From the NCBI RefSeq assembly GCF_900143695.1, contig NZ_FRFE01000007.1:147668-211667 (forward strand): a stretch of 64,000 nucleotides of DNA. Reading direction: 5' to 3'. How positions within the stretch are numbered: the first letter of the stretch is position 1; every line of letters starts with the position of its first letter. Source of the stretch: Desulfopila aestuarii DSM 18488 (GTDB lineage Bacteria; Desulfobacterota; Desulfobulbia; Desulfobulbales; Desulfocapsaceae). Below are positions 33,936-42,181 of this stretch, piece after piece. The notes beneath the pieces were generated by a model. The model had not been told where the DNA came from and made no database searches. It was given only the letters and a program-made list of their open reading frames with translations. The position numbers were made by a program, and so were the translations under genes.

Positions 33936-35531
33936 TTATCTTTTGCCACCACCGGTCACTATGAGTTTGCTCGTTTCCTCAACAAAGTTGTTGCTCCCGT
34001 TCACATCCTCAGTTGTAATAACAGTCCCTGTCCACGTTATTGTCATCTCTGGAACAATATCAACAATATTAACAGTAAAGAACTGAACAAAGGACTCGCT
34101 CACCCCAGGGGGTAGGCTGGTAAACGTAAAGTTCCATGGCGAATCCGTAATAGGGTCATTCCCGTAAGATGCCGTCACCATTACTGTTCCTGAGGCTGCA
34201 TCCGGCCCCGCATTCGCGACTGTCACCGTAAATTCCCTACCCTCTGAGCCGTTCACAATATTTTGGGGTACCTGCAGGCCCGACACATCACTGATCGAAA
34301 CATCATAGTTTATATCCCCTGAAGCAGCACAGACCAGTGGTGTCGCAAAATTTGGAAGAACCGGGTAGAGGTGCATAAATTCAATAACTGCACGTGTATC
34401 GTCAGCTGCCTGAGCAAAACCGCCTATATTATCCCATGAACCGCCTTCATAGTTAAACACGGCACCGAGAATAGGTCCATCCATAATCACGAATGTAATT
34501 GTTTGCGGATCATCAAGCTCAGCTAAATACTCGAAATAACCATCTTGAGGGTCGCCAGCTGGGATATATGCAGGAGAAGGCAAAGAGTCGAAATTAGTCG
34601 TGCGCGAATAAAAATAATTAGCTCCTGTAACATACGCATAATTAACATTGTTAAAGCTAGGCCCATAATTCAGGAAACATTTATCTACCGGTTCCATCTT
34701 GCCCTGTACCTCTTCCCTATATTTCTCACATATCTTACCAAATGCCGTCGGTGTCTCCGGGTCACTCAATCCCATAATCTGGTTCAGATAGGCCACCTGA
34801 TCGACATCGACACCACCAGACTTATCTGATGCCGCCCCCAACGCCCTGGCCGCAGTGTCGTATATATCAATTCCTTGTGGCAGCGGTGCCCCCAGCGAAC
34901 CTTTCAGGATTATTTCCCTATAGATCGCAAGATTCTGGAGCGGTGAATCAATTGCATTCGTTGTAGCCGTTCCGCCATCTGCGACCCTGCTGGTAACCAG
35001 CCGTCCCGCGGGGTCGAGGGTGACACAATCGGCTGTTGCAAGGTTGACAATCACGTCCTCTAACTGCGATTGAAACACGTCATCCGGAGATCGTGCTTCA
35101 TTGGTGCGACCGAAATCCACCTCCTTCGTACATCCGACATAAGCAGTTTCGACTGCACAGCTGTATTGATCTACCGGAACTAGACATGGCCCGTTTTCGA
35201 TACATTCCACCTCTCCAGAATCTATCAAAGACTCCAAATCGCACGTATCAGACGGGAAGGCAATCGGTTGCCAGCATTTTCCGCCAATTATGACATCCTG
35301 TTCGTCGTCCTTCATTATGGGGTCTGATGCTATTGGCACACCATACGCATCTCGATAAAGGATGATCAGGTCACCTAAATCCTTGGTCGATCCTCCATCA
35401 CCGCCATCACCTCCATTACCTCCTCCCCCCCCACTTCCTCCGCGGCCGCCAGAAGCCAAAACTCCAGAAGCTAACATAAGAAATCCAATCGAAACCAATG
35501 CCAGTAAACTGAAATATCTCCTTGTTTTCAT
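33936..35531 (-). CDS. Secreted glycine-rich protein with CARDB-like C-terminal domain
   Basis: 531 residues from the ATG at 35531, which starts a signal peptide (KTRRYFSLLALVSIGFLML) ending LASGVLA. Directly after cleavage is a run of glycines and aspartates (GGRGGSGGGGGNGGDGGDGG). The middle 350 residues hold eight or so cysteines and match nothing I know. The last 120 residues look like a beta-sandwich of the CARDB/APHP kind (GREFTVTVANAGPDAASGTV and SNNFVEETSKLIV). Probably extracellular or surface-attached. It stands alone and its base use is slightly AT-rich, suggesting an accessory gene. Function unknown. Confidence 0.75.
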   Translation of the reverse strand: MKTRRYFSLLALVSIGFLMLASGVLASGGRGGSGGGGGNGGDGGDGGSTKDLGDLIILYRDAYGVPIASDPIMKDDEQDVIIGGKCWQPIAFPSDTCDLESLIDSGEVECIENGPCLVPVDQYSCAVETAYVGCTKEVDFGRTNEARSPDDVFQSQLEDVIVNLATADCVTLDPAGRLVTSRVADGGTATTNAIDSPLQNLAIYREIILKGSLGAPLPQGIDIYDTAARALGAASDKSGGVDVDQVAYLNQIMGLSDPETPTAFGKICEKYREEVQGKMEPVDKCFLNYGPSFNNVNYAYVTGANYFYSRTTNFDSLPSPAYIPAGDPQDGYFEYLAELDDPQTITFVIMDGPILGAVFNYEGGSWDNIGGFAQAADDTRAVIEFMHLYPVLPNFATPLVCAASGDINYDVSISDVSGLQVPQNIVNGSEGREFTVTVANAGPDAASGTVMVTASYGNDPITDSPWNFTFTSLPPGVSESFVQFFTVNIVDIVPEMTITWTGTVITTEDVNGSNNFVEETSKLIVTGGGKR

Positions 35532-36325
35532 AACGTACCCCCATATCCCATTATACCCTCTACGTTTGCGACACATTGCCCAGGGAATGACGACAACTTC
35601 CAGAATAGAAATGGTGCCGCTACGCCAAATAGTGCATAAAGACCTCATGCTCACAAACTTGGATGAAGATGTCTGAATATAGCTCTGGGTAGAGAGCGCA
35701 AACCTCCTCCAACAGTACATGAGATCAATGACGATCTACGATTACTGCGCTGAAGAATTTGCACGTTAACGGGCATGTGCATCTGATTCCAGATAACACA
35801 TCAAGGTGGTACCACCTGAGGAGAAAGGTTAGACAATATCTTAATGTTGAGGACAGCTGGCGGATGTGAACATCCTGTATGGAGTTTATTTGGGAAAGCG
35901 GATGCTCATTGTCGCCAACAGGTCTCAAAGTATTACCACGGATAGAAAAACATGACCCTCCTTCATCTTCCTATCCGGCAAAGCTCTCATTGCTGGCATA
36001 AATTCTTTCCCCTCAACAAGATGCTTGCAATATCCAGTCCAAAGAAAGATCCACTTAATAGTCAGGCATAAGTCAACTATATCATAAACATTCTCATATT
36101 AAACTGTTTACCAGATTCTTATGCGGCTTATGCAGCTCATCCTGTTTTCCGACTTACTCCTACATTTTTTCCGGAAATGTGATAAATACAAGTGTTTCCA
36201 AAACGCTAACGCTATCCTTTTCCATAGGTTTCTGAGAGCTATCCTGTCTCGACTGAAAATTTCTGTCCATTATCCGACTCCATCTGTACAATACAATTCT
36301 CACATTCCCAGAATAAGGAGGAGCA
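35532..36325. other. Long AT-rich intergenic region
   Basis: 794 bases without a supportable gene. Two frames above 60 codons exist but neither has a ribosome site or family look. It contains a perfect 14-base palindrome AGGTGGTACCACCT at 35804-35817. Possibly the scar of a lost gene. Confidence 0.5.
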
Positions 36326-36799
36326 ATGCACACAAACGACCAGAAGGTTTTTCAGGAAATATCAACGCTTCTCAATTCGCAGCGTCTCGCAGTGCTGGCC
36401 ACAGAACGAAACGGCCAACCATACGCAAGCCTGATGGCCTTTGCCCACACCCCTGATCTCACGAGGATAGTGGTCGCCACCGGCATGGCAACCCGTAAGC
36501 ATACAAACCTCTTGGGAGAATCACGGGTCTCGCTCCTGATCGACAGTCGCACCAACAGTGAGGCTGACTTTCATGCTGCCGTGGCTTTAACGATTATCGG
36601 CGACGCCGCCGAGACAACAGCTCAGGAACGGCCTCATTACCAGCAGCTTTATCTTGCCCGTCATCCCTATCTTGAAAAATTCCTGCTCTCACCCACCACC
36701 GCTCTCTTTGTCATCAAGATTCGCCATTATCTCCTGGTCAACAAATTTCAGCACGTGATGGAGCTGCACTTTGCTGATGAACCCGAGATCCTTCCCTGA
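36326..36799 (+). CDS. Pyridoxamine-5'-phosphate-oxidase-like flavin-binding protein
   Basis: 157 residues, preceded by AAGGAGGAG. The split-barrel pattern LNSQRLAVLATERNGQPYASLMAFAH and KHTNLLGESRVSLLIDSRTN is typical of small PNPOx-like FMN or F420-binding proteins. The role may be flavin reduction or haem-related; substrate unknown. Confidence 0.85.
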   Translation: MHTNDQKVFQEISTLLNSQRLAVLATERNGQPYASLMAFAHTPDLTRIVVATGMATRKHTNLLGESRVSLLIDSRTNSEADFHAAVALTIIGDAAETTAQERPHYQQLYLARHPYLEKFLLSPTTALFVIKIRHYLLVNKFQHVMELHFADEPEILP

Positions 36800-36959
36800 A
36801 GAGTGGTAGGCGTGGTCTCAGCCGTTATCGTTCATCATCGTTCAACAAATAGCGTTGAGTACTAACAATGAAAATCCTTGGTTTTTTCGTGAATTGCGGT
36901 AAATACCATGCTCATTCGTATCAACAATTCCATTACAGTACCGCAAACACCTCGAGATT

Positions 36960-38057
36960 ATGCCGGAATCATCAATACAAACAGAGCTTATCAACCTGAC
37001 AAGCGAACTGATCCGTATCCCTTCGGTCCATTCAAGACCGACCGAGATACTCCGCTGCGCTGATTTTATCGCCGACTGGCTGAGGGAACATGCCATATCC
37101 TGCCAACGCATCGACCAGAACGGTGTACCCTCACTTTTAGTTGCTCCTGCCACCAGTCGTTGCAAAGTTCTACTCATGAGCCATTTCGATGTGGTTGAGG
37201 CTGAAGAGTCCCAGTTCACGCCCTATGAAGAAGACGGACGTCTCTTTGGCCGTGGAGCAATCGACGACAAATATGCGGTGGCATTGACGCTCATCCTCTA
37301 TCGTGAGTTACGGACAAGGTGGAATGCTGCCGGTAAAACAGATGAAGAATTACCTTTCGGCCTGCTATTCACAGGCGACGAGGAGAGCGGTGGCAAAGAT
37401 GGTGCCGGCCATGCAACCACATTGGTGCAACCGGACTATTTTATTGCCCTTGACGGTGGTCAGCCAGACCGTATCATTACCAAGGAAAAGGGCATTCTCT
37501 CTCTGGCGTTGACCGCCCATGGCAAAGCTGCCCATGCCGCCCGTCCCTGGCTGGGGGAGAGCGGTTTTGACATCCTGGTGGAGGATTACCTCCAGCTGAA
37601 AACGCTTTTTACTGCGGATAATCCGGATCACTGGCACCCGACCCTGGTCCTCTCCAACTGCCTGGCCGGAAATGGCTCTACCAACATGGTGCCGGATACG
37701 GCGACAGCCACACTCGACATCCGCTATACCGAAAACGACAATCCTGAGCAGATGCTGGCGATGATCCGGAAAAGCATCCGTTCAGACGTAGAAGTACGAG
37801 CCATAGAACCGGTTTTTGCCAGTGAGAATTCGCCCTATACCGATCTGCTGGCTCGTCACAGCGGTGCGTCGATCAGCTTTGAACACGGCGCTTCGGACGC
37901 CCGCTTTTTTTCGCAAATCGGTATACCCGGCGCGGTCTGGGGCCCCCAGGGTGAGATGTCGCAACACACCACGCGCGAACATCTTGTGATTGATTCGCTC
38001 TTTGGCGTCTATGAATGTCTGCAGAATTTTCTTGAAGAGATTGCTTTCACTCCTTAA
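36960..38057 (+). CDS. M20-family metallopeptidase (ArgE/DapE/CPG2-like)
   Basis: 365 residues. Cytoplasmic zinc amidohydrolase or dipeptidase. Metal and catalytic motifs are present: MSHFDVVE (His), GRGAIDDK (bridging Asp), GDEESGG (catalytic Glu pair), ALDGG and a C-terminal histidine in TTREHLVID. A dimerisation domain interrupts the core as usual. It is followed after 22 bases by the PAP2 gene. The substrate could be an acyl-amino acid or dipeptide; the sequence does not decide. Confidence 0.88.
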   Translation: MPESSIQTELINLTSELIRIPSVHSRPTEILRCADFIADWLREHAISCQRIDQNGVPSLLVAPATSRCKVLLMSHFDVVEAEESQFTPYEEDGRLFGRGAIDDKYAVALTLILYRELRTRWNAAGKTDEELPFGLLFTGDEESGGKDGAGHATTLVQPDYFIALDGGQPDRIITKEKGILSLALTAHGKAAHAARPWLGESGFDILVEDYLQLKTLFTADNPDHWHPTLVLSNCLAGNGSTNMVPDTATATLDIRYTENDNPEQMLAMIRKSIRSDVEVRAIEPVFASENSPYTDLLARHSGASISFEHGASDARFFSQIGIPGAVWGPQGEMSQHTTREHLVIDSLFGVYECLQNFLEEIAFTP

Positions 38058-38079
38058 CCGGACACAACATGGAAAAGCG

Positions 38080-38568
38080 ATGGATCTGTTCTTTCTGACA
38101 ATCACCTGGCTTGGCTCGCTCTATGTACTTGCCCCGTTGTCCCTCGTTTTGGCTGCAAAGCTATTTTCATCCCAACGATATACCGACCTCCTACTCCTTC
38201 TCGGCGGCCTTGCGGGGATCTCGTTTATCGTTCACGGGCTGAAATTGCTGGTTGCCCGTCCACGGCCACCGGTCGAAGGACTGCTGGTCGCCATGCCCTC
38301 CGATTTTTCTTTCCCAAGCGCTCATACAGCCCAGGTCACTGCCTTTCTTTTTGCCTGCGCTCTGATTTTCGCCAAAGAACTGCCGCCACGAGAAGCGCTG
38401 CTACTCTGGAGCGGACTCGGCATGATTGCCCTCCTGGTTGGTGTCTCAAGAATTTATCTTAAGGTTCATTATATTTCAGATGTGGTTGTCGGACTTGTGC
38501 TTGGCGCTCTGTGGATATTTTTTCTGCAATGGCTACTCAATGCTTACGGTGACAGAGGAATGGTATGA
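38080..38568 (+). CDS. PAP2-family membrane phosphatase
   Basis: 162 residues from the ATG at 38080, with five or so membrane helices. All three PAP2 motifs are present: KLLVARPRPP, FPSAHT and SRIYLKVHYISDV. These membrane enzymes remove phosphate from lipids such as undecaprenyl pyrophosphate or phosphatidate. Its stop overlaps the start of dgkA, so the pair probably works together on lipid phosphates or undecaprenol recycling. Confidence 0.9.
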   Translation: MDLFFLTITWLGSLYVLAPLSLVLAAKLFSSQRYTDLLLLLGGLAGISFIVHGLKLLVARPRPPVEGLLVAMPSDFSFPSAHTAQVTAFLFACALIFAKELPPREALLLWSGLGMIALLVGVSRIYLKVHYISDVVVGLVLGALWIFFLQWLLNAYGDRGMV

Positions 38569-38957
38569 GAAACAAATTTTTAGAGACTGGCGAAGCCGGC
38601 TTCCACCCGGTCAGAAAGATAAAGGTAGTGCTGTCCGGCTTAGCTTTTGCGGTGCGCTACGACTTCAGCGTCACCTACAAACTCTTTCTCTCTGTCGCAG
38701 TTTTAGGTGTTTTCTTCTTGTTCCGGCAATGGGTCGATTTTCTGTTATTGGCGGCAGCTACCGCCATGATGCTACAGGCCGAACTGTTCAATAGCGCAAT
38801 CGAGGCTCTCTGCGATTTCATCACTACCGAGGAGAATCACAAAGTAAAGGTGATCAAAGACATCTCGGCCGCCGCGGCAGGAATCTGCATCCTGCTCTGG
38901 GCAATCATTCTCCTGGTGGAAGGGTATCGGGTGCTTCATTTTATCATCGGCAGCTGA
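38565..38957 (+). CDS. dgkA: Diacylglycerol/undecaprenol kinase (DgkA-type)
   Basis: 130 residues, three membrane helices. The family motif AELFNSAIEALCDF, containing the catalytic Glu and Asn, and DISAAAAG are clear. Phosphorylates diacylglycerol or undecaprenol at the inner membrane. The ATG overlaps the PAP2 stop. Confidence 0.9.
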   Translation: MRNKFLETGEAGFHPVRKIKVVLSGLAFAVRYDFSVTYKLFLSVAVLGVFFLFRQWVDFLLLAAATAMMLQAELFNSAIEALCDFITTEENHKVKVIKDISAAAAGICILLWAIILLVEGYRVLHFIIGS

Positions 38958-38965
38958 AACGGCGA

Positions 38966-39031
38966 ACGGGCTGAGATGATAGCCACATCCCAGCCCGTCG
39001 CGCCAAATCCCGGCTGTCGCGTGAGCCGGGA
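38966..39031. terminator. Two hairpins between convergent dgkA and the ferredoxin gene
   Basis: ACGGGCTG/CAGCCCGT (38966-38998, with an inner GATG/CATC pair) and TCCCGGCT/AGCCGGGA (39009-39031). No T-runs follow. They may end transcription by another means or block read-through. Confidence 0.4.
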
Positions 39032-39072
39032 AGTGTTTCGAAAGCATGTTGTTTCTAAGCCAATTTTCCTTA

Positions 39073-40251
39073 TCAGCTCATGCCGATCTTGCGCATGATA
39101 GTCTTCTTCACACCTTCGACCACAAAGGGTGTCAGACGTTTCTTTTCCTTCAAAATCATCTTGAACAGATCTTTTTTCTTCTCAGGCGGCTCGGGACGAT
39201 CAACCCGCAGCATGGAGAGCGAGTCAGTCTTGCAGGCTGAAACGCAGGCACCACAGCCAAGGCAGCGGTCGGTGTCGACCGTCATCTTGTATTTCGGTTT
39301 GCCGCCGGGGTTTTCCACTTTGGTGAGCGCCTCGGCATTGCAGGCCTTCTGACAAAGCCCGCAGCCTTTGCAGCTCTCGGCCTCGATGGCCAGAGTGTAC
39401 CCGGCTTTGGCCACCCCACCCGGAAAACCGCGCAGCACCCCGCCCAGCAGTTCACAGCAACAGGAGCAACAGTTGCAGATAAAGGACGGTTTGTGGCGAA
39501 TATTATCGGTGATATGGGTGAGATTCAGCTCTCGAGCTGTATCCAGCACTGCCAGCAGCTGGTCAACATTGCGTTCCTCGGCAAAACCGCGTCGCACCAT
39601 GAATTTCGCGGCACTGCCAAGTGAAATACAGATGTTTTCCGTCGGTGCCCCCTTATCGCACGTCTCATTCAAGTGCTCTTTCTTGTGACGGCAATAGCAC
39701 ATGCCCACCGCACCGTACCCGGCGTTTTTCACAATCTCGCGGGCACTCTCCCAGGTAGTCACTACCGACTCCACCGGGATATGTTCCTCATAGGCAAGCG
39801 AACGGGTGAGCGGTGTAGGGCTTGCGAAAAACTCATTGCCCATGCGATCGTCCGGATCCTCGAACAGGTATTCGTGCATGAGCTGGGCCAGTTCCTTCAC
39901 CGGCAGATCCTGACGCTGCTTCATAAAGGTCAGTTCAAAAAAGCCGATGAGGCCGGGCAGCAGCAAATAGTAGGTTCTTCGCCCGTAGACCATATCCATG
40001 ATGAGACCCTTGTTGGCCATCGAGTCGAGCACCGGGAGGAGCCGTTCCTCCTGCCAGCCCGTGGCCCGCACCAACTCTTTCATGGTTGCTTCCTGCAACG
40101 GAAAGCGGGAAGCAACATAGGCCTCATCCTCGGAAAAAAGAATGGCCAGAATCTGCCGCAGCTTTTCGTTATCAGGCAATCCAATCGGATAGCGATTGAG
40201 CCTATCGATCAATGGTACAATGCTGCTTTTCCCGTTTATATGATGACCCAT
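39073..40251 (-). CDS. Two-cluster ferredoxin protein with N-terminal winged-helix-like domain
   Basis: 392 residues. The N-terminal half looks like a small winged helix (MKELVRATGWQEERLLPVLDSMANKGLI) and a helical region. A CYCRHKK motif and NCCSCCCEL cysteines come next. The last 120 residues carry two 4Fe-4S motifs, CKGCGLCQKACN and CLGCGACVSACK. It is 50 bases downstream of an acyl-CoA dehydrogenase, so it may pass electrons in fatty acid oxidation, or act as a redox sensor. A strong GGAGGAG site precedes the ATG. Confidence 0.82.
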   Translation of the reverse strand: MGHHINGKSSIVPLIDRLNRYPIGLPDNEKLRQILAILFSEDEAYVASRFPLQEATMKELVRATGWQEERLLPVLDSMANKGLIMDMVYGRRTYYLLLPGLIGFFELTFMKQRQDLPVKELAQLMHEYLFEDPDDRMGNEFFASPTPLTRSLAYEEHIPVESVVTTWESAREIVKNAGYGAVGMCYCRHKKEHLNETCDKGAPTENICISLGSAAKFMVRRGFAEERNVDQLLAVLDTARELNLTHITDNIRHKPSFICNCCSCCCELLGGVLRGFPGGVAKAGYTLAIEAESCKGCGLCQKACNAEALTKVENPGGKPKYKMTVDTDRCLGCGACVSACKTDSLSMLRVDRPEPPEKKKDLFKMILKEKKRLTPFVVEGVKKTIMRKIGMS

Positions 40252-40301
40252 CGCGACTCCTCCAGCATGGTCTTGTTATCTGACAAACTTCATGGTTCAA
40301 C

Positions 40302-42002
40302 TCATCCATTCATAACATAGGCATCTTTCAATGGGTAGACCTGTTCCAGCCAGATCTTGTCAAAACCAGCTCTGTCCACCACCGGTTTTTTCAGCATCTC
40401 GCGATAGAGAGCTTCCTGCTCAGGGCTGTTTTCAAAGCCTACCACCATCTGCAGCGCCGCCCGGGAAAAATCCTGGACGAGGAAGCTGAAGATCTGCTCA
40501 AGCAGCTCAATTTCAATCTTGAAAATTCTAGCATTTTCAAGGATCAGCTGGGCGTAGACAGAGAGGGTAAAGAGCTCGCCGGCACTCAGCATATAGTCGA
40601 TATTGGCCGCCTGCTCTTTTGCCGGCGGAGCCATGATCAGCAGTTTCCGAAACAGCTCCATCTGGCTTCTAAACAGCTGGACATTGGCCGAATCAACATC
40701 ACGGTATGCGAGCCGGTAATCGGGGAAACGAACACTGCCGAGACCGCCGGTCTTCTGATTGAAGAGGTATCCGTCGTCGCGCGCTTCAAACTGCTGCCCG
40801 ATCTCCGGATATTCGACCGGTTCAAAGAAGTAGTTCTTCACAAACTTGATGATGAGCGCCATGTTCACGTGCTCGGTGCCTTCGAGTTTAGGCAGCATGC
40901 CGATATCACGGATAGCCATTTCGAAATAGGTGTCCTGCTCGAATCCTTTGGCAGCAATCACATCATGGAGCAGGGCCACCACTTTCTCACCCTGCCCTGT
41001 CACCTTCATCTTGACGATAGGATTAAAGAGGAGGTAGCGGCGATCGTCATCCGAAGCGCAACGCAGATAATCTGCTGAACGATAGGCCACCAGCTTCATG
41101 GCGGTTAATCTAGCATAGCTCTCGACAAACAGCTTTTTCACATGGGGAAAATCGGTCACCCAGCGACCGTAGAGGTTACGGTTCGCGGCATGGGCCAGCG
41201 CCTCGTAAAAACAGTGGGTGGTAATACCGATTGACGCACACCCCAGCTCAAATTTCCCGACATTAATGGTGTTCAATGACGAGTTCCAGGCATGTTCACC
41301 TCGGGAGAGGATATCGGCCTCGGTGATCGGGTAGTCATGCAGAGCATATTCCGCCACGTAGGCCTGACGTACACCTGAGGTATCGATCTTTTTCACACAC
41401 TCATAGGCCGGATGATCTGGCCGCACCGTGAAGAAGACATACTCACCCGTTCCCTCGATCTTGGCAAAGGTCGAGACCAGGGCCGCGCAGTTGCCGTTGC
41501 CGATATAATATTTCGAACCATTGGCCCGATACGTGCCGTCAGGCTGTGGAGAGAGAGTCATCTCCGAAGAGTAGAGATCGGCGCCATGGGTCTTCTCAGA
41601 AAGACCAAAGGCAAACACCCCGCCTTCCCTTAACAGTTTTGCCGTCAGATGCTTCTTCTCTTCATTGGTCCCCATCCAGATAGGACCAAGCCCCAATATC
41701 GTGACCTGCCAGGCGTACCAATAACAAAGGCCATAGAAAGCGAGGATCTCGTTGAACTCGCTGATCCGGTACATATCCCAGCGGGTCTCGTTCTGGCCGT
41801 ACGCAGCCGGAGTCAGCAGCTCGGCAAATACCTTTTCCTTTTTGATAAATTCCAGGAAATCCTCGTACCAGACCATGGCCTGATCGTCTTCCTTGATTTT
41901 TGCCAAACCTTTATTCTCAAAAAAAGCGATGGTCTTTTCCACCAGCTCGCGATAACGATCATCAATATGGGGACGGGAATATTGCTGAGGATTGAGCAAC
42001 AT
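40302..42002 (-). CDS. Acyl-CoA dehydrogenase family protein (atypical, 566 residues)
   Basis: Longer and more diverged than usual. The flavin and acyl-binding features are visible: FAFGLSEKTHGADLYSSEM, YRANGSKYYIGNGNCAA and TINVGKFELGCASIG. The catalytic glutamate may lie in LEGTEHVNMA, which replaces the usual EGTNEI. Probably a flavin-dependent alpha,beta-dehydrogenase of an acyl-CoA. Adjacent to a ferredoxin protein, suggesting a ferredoxin-linked route. AGGAG precedes the ATG. Confidence 0.85.
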   Translation of the reverse strand: MLLNPQQYSRPHIDDRYRELVEKTIAFFENKGLAKIKEDDQAMVWYEDFLEFIKKEKVFAELLTPAAYGQNETRWDMYRISEFNEILAFYGLCYWYAWQVTILGLGPIWMGTNEEKKHLTAKLLREGGVFAFGLSEKTHGADLYSSEMTLSPQPDGTYRANGSKYYIGNGNCAALVSTFAKIEGTGEYVFFTVRPDHPAYECVKKIDTSGVRQAYVAEYALHDYPITEADILSRGEHAWNSSLNTINVGKFELGCASIGITTHCFYEALAHAANRNLYGRWVTDFPHVKKLFVESYARLTAMKLVAYRSADYLRCASDDDRRYLLFNPIVKMKVTGQGEKVVALLHDVIAAKGFEQDTYFEMAIRDIGMLPKLEGTEHVNMALIIKFVKNYFFEPVEYPEIGQQFEARDDGYLFNQKTGGLGSVRFPDYRLAYRDVDSANVQLFRSQMELFRKLLIMAPPAKEQAANIDYMLSAGELFTLSVYAQLILENARIFKIEIELLEQIFSFLVQDFSRAALQMVVGFENSPEQEALYREMLKKPVVDRAGFDKIWLEQVYPLKDAYVMNG

Positions 42003-42181
42003 GGAAAACTCCTATAAATAAGATGGTATAGATAAGCTATCTGATATTAGTCCATTACAGGTTATTTCTTGTTTTTTTCCCAAGAAAACAACCTATCTCA
42101 AGGTACGTATACCCCTTATGGGGTGTTAGACTTGATCAACCCATTAAAAACATCGACAAGGTTTTCGGTCAAAAATGCGCA

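Noticed and set aside
36121..36456. 111-codon frame before the PNPOx-like gene
   Set aside because: Overlaps the gene at 36326 in another frame, no ribosome site, low-complexity start.
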